In this document: piece after piece, positions 23,280 to 29,014 of the stretch
Numbering within the stretch: the stretch's first letter is position 1
Layout: each line of letters opens with the position of its first letter
From: Candidatus Woesearchaeota archaeon
GTDB lineage: Archaea; Nanobdellota; Nanobdellia; Woesearchaeales; ARS49
Length of the DNA stretch: 32,520 bases
Reading direction: 5' to 3'
Assembly (NCBI GenBank): GCA_016203445.1
Contig: JACQMS010000016.1
Coordinates: 1 to 32,520, forward strand
The notes under the pieces: generated by a model
The model's database searches: none
What the model was told of the DNA's origin: nothing
What the model saw: the letters and a program-made list of their open reading frames with translations, nothing else
Program-made: the position numbers and the translations under genes

Positions 23280-24537
23280 AAACAACCCCCTCGTTAGCGT
23301 CAACAATAATTTTCTGGCCATCCTTTATTTTTTGCATGCCATTCTGCGTTCCAACAATACAAGGAATATTAAACTCTCTAGAAACAATCGCGGCATGGCA
23401 AAGCATACCGCCCATATCTGTAACAATCGCTCCAGCCCTCCTTATCTGCAACAAGTACTGAGGCCTAGTCATAGAAGTAACTAAAATATCTCCGGGCTTT
23501 ATTCTTTCAAGATCTTTAGCATTAGTCCTGGCCCCTAAGAATAACACTCTTGCTATACCTTCAACTCTTCCAGGATGAGCAGGGAATCCAGAAACAATCT
23601 TTTTCTGCCGAACATCATAATCACGCAAAAATTTTGTTAATTCATTAGAAACTATTTTGTATTCTTCAGATTGAATTATCCAATTCCTCTTATTATGAGA
23701 AACAGGAACATGATCCATATAAATCTCTCCGACAATCTGTTTAGCTTTAGGATCCTTAGAAAGACCAATCTTGTCATAAGTGGTTATCAACCTGCCCCTC
23801 CTAAAAGTGTTAAAACCATAATATTCCTTCACAGAGCCGGCAAGCTTAAACCCAAACCAGCCCTTCAATACCCATCCAGTAGAAAGTTTTATTTCAAAAT
23901 CTTTTTTACCATGACTAGTGAGCTTAGGAAGCGCGGGCTTGCAAAACTTTTTATTTATCAATATTTCAACACTGTCAGATTCTATAAACGGTCCAAACCG
24001 TAATCCAAACTCATCAGCCAATTTTTCAAGTTCTTTATTATCAAATTTAACAATTATATTATTTATCGTTATCCTAGAATAGCTAACATTTTTTGGAATG
24101 CCCTCGCTAATACTCATTGGATGTCTAGACCAATCACCAGAATTAATCCATTCATCCTCGTCAAAAGAAACAGTAAATTCCTCGCCAGAATTCAACGGAG
24201 AAGTTTTTATTACAAAACTCTTACCAAGACTCAAACAAGAAGTTTTTAATCCCAATCCAAACTTTCCAAGCTTTGCCTCTTTCTCCTTAGTAGAAAAACC
24301 AAGCTTCAAAACCTTTGACGCAACATCTTTAGGCATCCCAGAACCATTATCAGAAATCACTATTTTGTTAGAACTTACAGAAATATCAATACTCAACTTT
24401 TTATCAGGAATAGACGCATCAATAGAGTTATCAATGAGCTCCGCCAAAGCCTCAGATATAGAATATCCAGACTGCCCCAATTTGAGCATAATACTCCTGT
24501 GAGGAGTGATATCAACAAATTCTGTTTTGGTTTTCAT
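23266..24537 (-). CDS. MORC-like GHKL ATPase fused to a phosphohistidine swivel domain
   Basis: 423 residues, two parts. Residues 1-310 are a GHKL ATPase of the MORC/HATPase_c_3 type: EALAELIDNSIDAS with Glu33 and Asn37, ISDNGSGMP (61-69), and GKFGLGLK (91-98), followed by a transducer-like region with FRRGRLITTYDKIG and HNKRNWI. Residues 315-423 are a PEP-utiliser swivel domain: GRVEGIARVLFLG, DILVTSMTRPQYLLQIRRAGA, and GGMLCHAAIVSRE with His381. The residue two before the His, usually Thr, is Leu379. I know of no described protein with this pairing. First gene of the six-gene operon. ATP-driven clamping could be controlled by His381 phosphorylation (inference). Confidence 0.9.
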   Translation of the reverse strand: MKTKTEFVDITPHRSIMLKLGQSGYSISEALAELIDNSIDASIPDKKLSIDISVSSNKIVISDNGSGMPKDVASKVLKLGFSTKEKEAKLGKFGLGLKTSCLSLGKSFVIKTSPLNSGEEFTVSFDEDEWINSGDWSRHPMSISEGIPKNVSYSRITINNIIVKFDNKELEKLADEFGLRFGPFIESDSVEILINKKFCKPALPKLTSHGKKDFEIKLSTGWVLKGWFGFKLAGSVKEYYGFNTFRRGRLITTYDKIGLSKDPKAKQIVGEIYMDHVPVSHNKRNWIIQSEEYKIVSNELTKFLRDYDVRQKKIVSGFPAHPGRVEGIARVLFLGARTNAKDLERIKPGDILVTSMTRPQYLLQIRRAGAIVTDMGGMLCHAAIVSREFNIPCIVGTQNGMQKIKDGQKIIVDANEGVVYEAE

Positions 24538-24580
24538 TTTCTCTTTTACACACCTATTTTTTCATATAGTATTTATATCT
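24537..24580 (-). promoter_or_regulatory. Promoter of the ATPase/phosphohistidine operon
   Basis: On the minus strand AGATATAAATACT (24568-24580) is centred about 38 bases before ATG 24537, giving a leader of roughly 12 bases. This is the only clear TATA box upstream of the six genes. Confidence 0.5.
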
Positions 24581-24626
24581 TACGTTAGTATGACTACTCT
24601 CTACTTACGAGTCAATAATAGTACTG

Positions 24627-24703
24627 CTTTAAATACCCCTGTGATTTCTAAAAATATGAACAAATTGTCGGAATTTGTGCTGATAAAATATAATTTGTAT
24701 TAG
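24627..24703 (+). promoter_or_regulatory. TATA box and leaderless 15-codon upstream ORF of the helicase gene
   Basis: CTTTAAATA (24627-24635) is centred 25 bases before ATG 24656. From there a 15-codon frame (MNKLSEFVLIKYNLY) ends at TAG 24701-24703. It contains TGTCGGA (24666-24672), complementary to TCCGACA (24741-24747) in the downstream hairpin. Alternative TATA-like runs at 24686-24696 and 24718-24727 could start a shorter leader. Confidence 0.45.
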
Positions 24704-24737
24704 AGTAGCGAAAACTCATTTTATATTAACACGGTCG

Positions 24738-24804
24738 ATCTCCGACAGGTACTGCAAGAGTATCACAACGCCAATGGCGCGTCTTGCAACAAACAGTCGG
24801 AGAT
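24738..24804 (+). promoter_or_regulatory. Nested hairpin in the 5' leader of the DEAD-box helicase
   Basis: ATCTCCGAC (24738-24746) pairs with GTCGGAGAT (24796-24804), TGCAAGA (24753-24759) with TCTTGCA (24782-24788), and CGCC with GGCG at the tip (24769-24779). The hairpin ends five bases before ATG 24810. It could hide the start site, and a helicase could melt it, so self-regulation or temperature sensing is a natural idea. Confidence 0.7.
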
Positions 24805-24809
24805 TAATA

Positions 24810-26072
24810 ATGGAAAATTTTAGAAATTTAGGAATTGATGAAAGCGTTCTAAGAGTTATAAAAGAACAGAACTTTTCTGAGCCTACGGAAATACAGCAAA
24901 AATCTATACCTCATATATTAAAAGGAAGCGATGTTTTAGGATGCTCTGCAACAGGCTCAGGAAAAACTTTGGCATTCGGCTCTGGAATAATACAAAATTG
25001 CGATAAAGGCAGAGGAGTACAATCATTGGTACTAGTTCCAACAAGAGAATTATGCGAACAAGTATACAAAAATCTTTCAAATTTTTCAAAATACAAAAAT
25101 TTATTAGTAATCCCAGTTTACGGGGGTGTAGGAATAGGCCCACAAATTCAAGCAATACCAAGAGCAGACGTAGTGGTAGGAACACCTGGAAGAATTTTAG
25201 ACCATTTAGATAGAAAAACAATAAATTTGAACAATGTAAAAATATTAGTATTGGATGAGGCAGACCAAATGTTCGATATGGGATTCATACAAGACGTAGA
25301 AAAAATTATTCGTTACTGCCCAAGAAACAGGCAAACAATGCTATTTTCTGCAACACTAAATTCTGAAGTGTCAAGACTTGCATCAAAACACATGAGAAAT
25401 CCGGTAAGTGTTACAGCAGTACAAAACGTAGACCCATCAAAACTATCGCAGTGCTATTATGACGTTGATGACTCAACAAAATTTTCACTGTTAGTACACT
25501 TGTTAAAACAAGAACATGAAGGGGTAGTAATGATTTTTTGCAATTCAAGAAGGGCTGTAGATTTCGTAAACAAAAACTTAAGAGCTAACGGAATAGAATC
25601 AACAGCAGTTCACGGAGGATTCTCACAGCACAAAAGAAACAATGCCATAGAAAAATTTCATGCAGGAAAAATATTCGTGTTAGTATGCACGGATGTAGCA
25701 GCTAGAGGACTAGACATTAAAGGAGTATCACACGTTTATAACTATGATATCCCTAAAGATTCAAAACAATACATTCACAGAATAGGAAGGACTGCAAGAG
25801 CTGGGGAAGAAGGTAAGGCCATAAGTATTCTAGGACAAAGAGACCACGACAGCTTCAGAAGAGTTCTTCGAGAAAACTCAGTAAAAATTCGTCGAGAAGA
25901 ACTACCACAATTTGAAAAAGTAGTCATAAGGGTAGAACCGAGAACTCAAGGTTTCAGAGGCAACAGGTTCGGCCAAAGATCAGGGTTCAGAGGACAAGGA
26001 AACAGAGGCGTTCAACAAAGGGACTGGTTAGGAAGCCCTAGAAGACACCACCACGGATATAATAGAAGATAA
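24810..26072 (+). CDS. DEAD-box ATP-dependent RNA helicase
   Basis: 420 residues from ATG 24810. Motifs in order: Q motif (FSEPTEIQ), I (SATGSGKT), Ia (PTRELC), Ib (GTPGRI), II (LDEADQM), III (SATLN), IV (VMIFCNS), V (VCTDVAARGLD) and VI (HRIGRTARAG). The last 45 residues are Gly/Arg/Gln/His-rich (FRGNRFGQRSGFRGQGNRG), an RNA-binding tail. Unwinds RNA duplexes in ribosome assembly or cold adaptation. The open frame reaches ATG 24774, which lies inside the leader hairpin, so 24810 is preferred. Leader structure suggests post-transcriptional control. Confidence 0.94.
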   Translation: MENFRNLGIDESVLRVIKEQNFSEPTEIQQKSIPHILKGSDVLGCSATGSGKTLAFGSGIIQNCDKGRGVQSLVLVPTRELCEQVYKNLSNFSKYKNLLVIPVYGGVGIGPQIQAIPRADVVVGTPGRILDHLDRKTINLNNVKILVLDEADQMFDMGFIQDVEKIIRYCPRNRQTMLFSATLNSEVSRLASKHMRNPVSVTAVQNVDPSKLSQCYYDVDDSTKFSLLVHLLKQEHEGVVMIFCNSRRAVDFVNKNLRANGIESTAVHGGFSQHKRNNAIEKFHAGKIFVLVCTDVAARGLDIKGVSHVYNYDIPKDSKQYIHRIGRTARAGEEGKAISILGQRDHDSFRRVLRENSVKIRREELPQFEKVVIRVEPRTQGFRGNRFGQRSGFRGQGNRGVQQRDWLGSPRRHHHGYNRR

Positions 26073-26110
26073 TAAATAAAGATGGCGGGTTTTGGAGAAA
26101 AAAGTAATTC

Positions 26111-26140
26111 TTATAAATAGAACATTTTTTTGTCAACTCA
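26111..26140 (+). promoter_or_regulatory. TATA box of a leaderless promoter
   Basis: TTATAAATAG at 26111-26120 is centred about 24 bases before ATG 26140. It supports the internal ATG over upstream in-frame codons from 26092. Confidence 0.55.
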
Positions 26141-26415
26141 TGATACAACTTTCACAGCTATATAACGAGCGTGATGAAATTAATGTTCTAATAGTTGCAA
26201 ACAAGGGAAAAATACATTCAAATGTTCATACGAGGATTCGAGATCATGTTACGATCATTAAAACAGCATTGACTGAACGTATAAACGAGTTATCAGATAT
26301 TGCAGATAATTCTTCAGAATGGTCAAAGAAAAAAGATTCTGTCGTTCCACGACTTCAAAGAGAAAGAAGTCAGCTTGTTGCAATGCTTGAATTCTGGTCC
26401 GGTAAAGGTTTTTGA
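26140..26415 (+). CDS. Small hypothetical, probably coiled-coil protein
   Basis: 91 residues, charged and helical throughout. Repeating hydrophobic spacing (IQLSQLYNERDEINVLIVANKG; ALTERINELSDIADNSSEW; VVPRLQRERSQLVAMLEFW) suggests a coiled coil or helical hairpin. No family recognised. ATG 26140 fits a leaderless start. The last 46 bases overlap the 3' end of the convergent gene at 26370. Confidence 0.62.
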   Translation: MIQLSQLYNERDEINVLIVANKGKIHSNVHTRIRDHVTIIKTALTERINELSDIADNSSEWSKKKDSVVPRLQRERSQLVAMLEFWSGKGF

Positions 26416-26837
26416 GAGAACCATTCTTTCCTAACAATTTTGCATGATACTAACCTTTCTAAAGCATTTTCTCTTTCTTCTCTCGCCCAAATAGTTTCAG
26501 GACGCTGTGAAGAGTATCTTAAAAATAGGCTGTGAAACTTTTTTTTAGTCATTCCACGAAAAATATCGGGGAGAAAATGTGTTGCGAGTGACTGATATGC
26601 AACTTCAAACTCTGCAATTTGAAACATGCACAAAGCATGAACCCTCTGCCTCAACTGTTCTTTATGAGGATCAATTTCATAATCTCGAAGAAGGACAAGA
26701 ACGTCATTATACCATCGTTTCAGACGATCAACAGTAAATATTCCGGGTTTTTCACCATATCCCAAAAGTTTATCACAACGATATAACTCAAGAAGTGTTG
26801 CGGACTGCTCCTTCTCATTATTATACTCTTCATTCAT
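26370..26837 (-). CDS. Hypothetical helical protein, paralogue 1
   Basis: 155 residues, no membrane segment, no recognised domain. Helical, with FTVDRLKRWYNDVLVLL, CMFQIAEFEVAYQSL and RPETIWAREERENALERL. These align in order with parts of the gene at 26947-27387 (MTSERIKESYETMIET; LLRIIEFEATHFV; PEKYCFFQPRDQAIRA). The promoter and leader are also nearly the same: CTTTATATAC, then ATGGGGGCGTT before the start. So the two are probably diverged duplicates. The 3' end overlaps the convergent gene at 26140-26415. Confidence 0.68.
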   Translation of the reverse strand: MNEEYNNEKEQSATLLELYRCDKLLGYGEKPGIFTVDRLKRWYNDVLVLLRDYEIDPHKEQLRQRVHALCMFQIAEFEVAYQSLATHFLPDIFRGMTKKKFHSLFLRYSSQRPETIWAREERENALERLVSCKIVRKEWFSQKPLPDQNSSIATS

Positions 26838-26840
26838 TCT

Positions 26841-26883
26841 AACGCCCCCATAAGGTAATAAAAAGAGGAAGAAGTATATAAAG
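26841..26883 (-). promoter_or_regulatory. Promoter and G-rich leader of paralogue 1
   Basis: CTTTATATAC (about 26874-26883 on the minus strand) is centred 27 bases from an ATG at 26851. That ATG begins ATGGGGGCGTTAGAATGA, a five-codon uORF whose stop overlaps the main start region. GGGGG may instead be the ribosome site for ATG 26837. Confidence 0.5.
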
Positions 26884-26946
26884 ATGGCTGTTTTTCTGGT
26901 GGTTGTTCTGTTATCGTGAGACTGCTACACACTCAGTAATAAATAT

Positions 26947-27387
26947 TCAACGTACAAAATCTTCGAGCTGTAACCACCCAAAAGAAGAGTATGCTCTTAT
27001 TGCTTGATCTCTTGGTTGAAAAAAACAGTATTTCTCTGGATGTGCGTACAGTTGTTCTAAGAAGTATTCTCGAGACTGTAATAGTATTAATGGTTTAGAA
27101 CTTCTTTTACAAACAAAATGTGTCGCTTCAAATTCTATAATTCTTAAAAGCTCAAGTTCTGTTAATCGTACATTTCGTTTCGTCCAAAAAGATAAATTGC
27201 CTTTTTTCTCATTATACATTTTAGAAGTTTCTATCATAGTCTCATAAGACTCCTTAATTCTTTCGGAAGTCATTGGTATAGGTTCTACACCCAACTTAAA
27301 GAGTCTATTAATCGCAAAAGCAACATGTCTCTGTGTTAACGCACTTATCACGAGACGATCACCAAGTGATACATTGCTACAATTCAT
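26947..27387 (-). CDS. Hypothetical helical protein, paralogue 2
   Basis: 146 residues from ATG 27387; the frame is open to 27420. Soluble, helical, with several cysteines but no CxxC pair. See paralogue 1 for the shared blocks. The ATG is chosen because the leader matches that of paralogue 1 base for base around GGGGGCGTT. Function unknown; the C-terminus AYSSFGWLQLEDFVR is not shared. Confidence 0.66.
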   Translation of the reverse strand: MNCSNVSLGDRLVISALTQRHVAFAINRLFKLGVEPIPMTSERIKESYETMIETSKMYNEKKGNLSFWTKRNVRLTELELLRIIEFEATHFVCKRSSKPLILLQSREYFLEQLYAHPEKYCFFQPRDQAIRAYSSFGWLQLEDFVR

Positions 27388-27433
27388 ACAACGCCCCCAT
27401 GAAGTGATAAAAGACGTCAAAAGTATATAAATG
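27388..27433 (-). promoter_or_regulatory. Promoter and G-rich leader of paralogue 2
   Basis: CATTTATATAC (minus strand, 27423-27433) is centred 27 bases from an ATG at 27400, which begins ATGGGGGCGTTGTATGAA. Same layout as paralogue 1: an upstream ATG with GGGGG, then the main ATG 13 bases later. Confidence 0.5.
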
Positions 27434-27452
27434 TGGCGGTTTTGAAATTATT

Positions 27453-28165
27453 TACGCTGACGGGCTTTCTGACACTTTCGAAACGTTGAATGATGTGACT
27501 CTATTGCTAGTAATATTGATGGCATTTCTGATTTGAAAGAGGTATCAATAGGTTCAAATTATCAAAAATATGATTCTGACGACGACGGTCTTGGAGACGG
27601 TCAAGAATTAGTAATGGGACGAAACTATCTGAAAGAAGAACCTTACCCTTCACTTGTTTCTAGTTCTGATTGCAATGACTGTTTTATAGTTCTTAACGGT
27701 ACTAAAGGTAGCAAGACTTCTCTAGATTACTCACAAGTTGCTAAAGGAATTTTTGGTATAGAGTCTGAAGGCATAACTGTTAGAATTAATGGAGAGAATG
27801 ATTTGCCTTCAGTTGCTTTCATTAGAGGAGTTCCACTATTGATGACTTTAGAAAAAATAGGCAATTCTTACGTGAAGACTGGAAGCACGACTATAGTACG
27901 ACTAAACCGCTCAGAGTTCTTCGAAGAGGTGAACGGCGGGGGAGAAGTATACTTCTCAATGAGCGCGGGCGTTGAATTTGTGAATTACACATTCGGAGGA
28001 GAGTACACAAGATTGTTTGATGAGAAAAAATTTATCAAAGAATTTTTAGGCATTGGAATTTTAAACATTTCCACCAGTACACTTACGATATTCAAAAATC
28101 CAACAATACTACAAAAAGTAAGATTATGGATGTGCGAGCGCACAGGATTCTTTTGTAAGTTATAG
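27453..28165 (+). pseudogene. Decayed partial copy of the 951-residue surface protein gene
   Basis: Frame 1 at 27453-27500 encodes YADGLSDTFETLND, which matches DADGLSDSFETLNG of the large gene. It then stops matching, and from about 27500 another frame continues with SNIDGISDLKEVSIGSNYQKYDSDDDGLGDGQELVMGRN, matching DFDGDGITDLNEYNLGTDYTKYDSDGDG. About 80 intervening codons of the intact gene are missing, and the join is out of frame. From there the frame is open to 28165 (CNDCFIVLNGTKGSK..., VKTGSTTIVRLNRSEF), ending CERTGFFCKL without the membrane and C-terminal parts. No start, signal peptide or ribosome site. The 3' frame could still be translated from TTG 27533. Confidence 0.78.
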
Positions 28166-28171
28166 AAAGAA

Positions 28172-28975
28172 TTACCGTCTCGTATCAACTTGTGGACTTT
28201 CGCCGGGAGTTCTTAAAGAATTCCAATACTCAACAAGTGCAGGATCAACGTCAACTCCAACAATATTTCCTTGTTCGTTAAGAATTTTTCCTTTTCCATC
28301 TGCTTGTAATTCATTCCAGATATGGGTTCTTAAAAAACGATAAACTGTTCTCTTTCCCACGCTAAAAAGATTTGACTCAAACCAATACTCAGGAATTTCT
28401 ATTATTGATGTTTTTATTCCTGCATTTTCTAAAGGTGCACCTCCGTTGTCATCTATAGTTATAAACTCTCTTCTTCGATCGAAACTTATTGGAACGTATA
28501 ATTTTGTTTCCGGAAGTCCTACAACATTATGATTATCTGAAAAATATCTCGCATTTATTTTTTCAGTTCCAGGTATTATACTTATTGGAAAGCCTATAAA
28601 TCTTATAATATTATTATTATTTTGTCTTACCTCACTGAGAACAATTGCTTTATTTTTTGATAGTACACCACGAGGACTTCTTTCATCTTCATCAAAAAAA
28701 TAAACAACTGCAGGTCTATCTGATTCTTGTAATATACTTTGAAGATTGTCATTTCTTGTTTCATCATCATACTGAACAAATATGAAATCCCTTAATATTT
28801 GTCTTGTAGCTAACGTTTGAAGTTGAACGATCCTTTCTTCCAATTCTTCTTCAGTAGTTCTTTCTTGTTGGGCATACGCGAATAATGATCTTTTTTGCCC
28901 AAAAAAATACACACTACCTAGCACACAACCAATCACAGTCATCGTCCAAGCTGCCTTTTCAAGATGTTTTTTCAT
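28172..28975 (-). CDS. Membrane-anchored hypothetical protein
   Basis: 267 residues with an N-terminal anchor (AAWTMTVIGCVLGSVYFFG, about 8-26) and a soluble, probably external part. A coiled stretch (TTEEELEERIVQLQTLATRQIL) precedes DRPAVVYFFDEDERS. The latter looks like the first strand of a thioredoxin-like fold but lacks the Cys pair, so this is only a hint. Pro- and Asn-rich middle, then KLYVPISFDRRREFITIDDNGG. It diverges from the 951-residue surface protein gene with a 39-base shared promoter, which suggests joint control. Confidence 0.7.
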   Translation of the reverse strand: MKKHLEKAAWTMTVIGCVLGSVYFFGQKRSLFAYAQQERTTEEELEERIVQLQTLATRQILRDFIFVQYDDETRNDNLQSILQESDRPAVVYFFDEDERSPRGVLSKNKAIVLSEVRQNNNNIIRFIGFPISIIPGTEKINARYFSDNHNVVGLPETKLYVPISFDRRREFITIDDNGGAPLENAGIKTSIIEIPEYWFESNLFSVGKRTVYRFLRTHIWNELQADGKGKILNEQGNIVGVDVDPALVEYWNSLRTPGESPQVDTRR

Positions 28976-29014
28976 AGTAAGCTTTTTAAGAGAATGTAGA
29001 ATATAAAGGTTTCT
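28976..29014. promoter_or_regulatory. Divergent, overlapping promoters
   Basis: In 39 bases there is CTTTTTAAG (28982-28990) about 29 bases before ATG 29015 on the plus strand, and on the minus strand CCTTTATAT (29001-29009) about 30 bases before ATG 28975. The two TATA regions interleave, so transcription of the two genes may compete. Confidence 0.5.

Noticed and set aside
24774..24809. Earlier ATG 24774 as the start of the DEAD-box helicase
   Set aside because: It lies within the tip of the leader hairpin, and the added residues (ARLATNSRRLI) are not part of the Q-motif region. ATG 24810 gives the expected N-terminus.
28172..28975. Thioredoxin-like enzyme
   Set aside because: DRPAVVYFFDEDERS resembles a thioredoxin strand, but no CxxC or other redox pair follows, so I did not assign the family.
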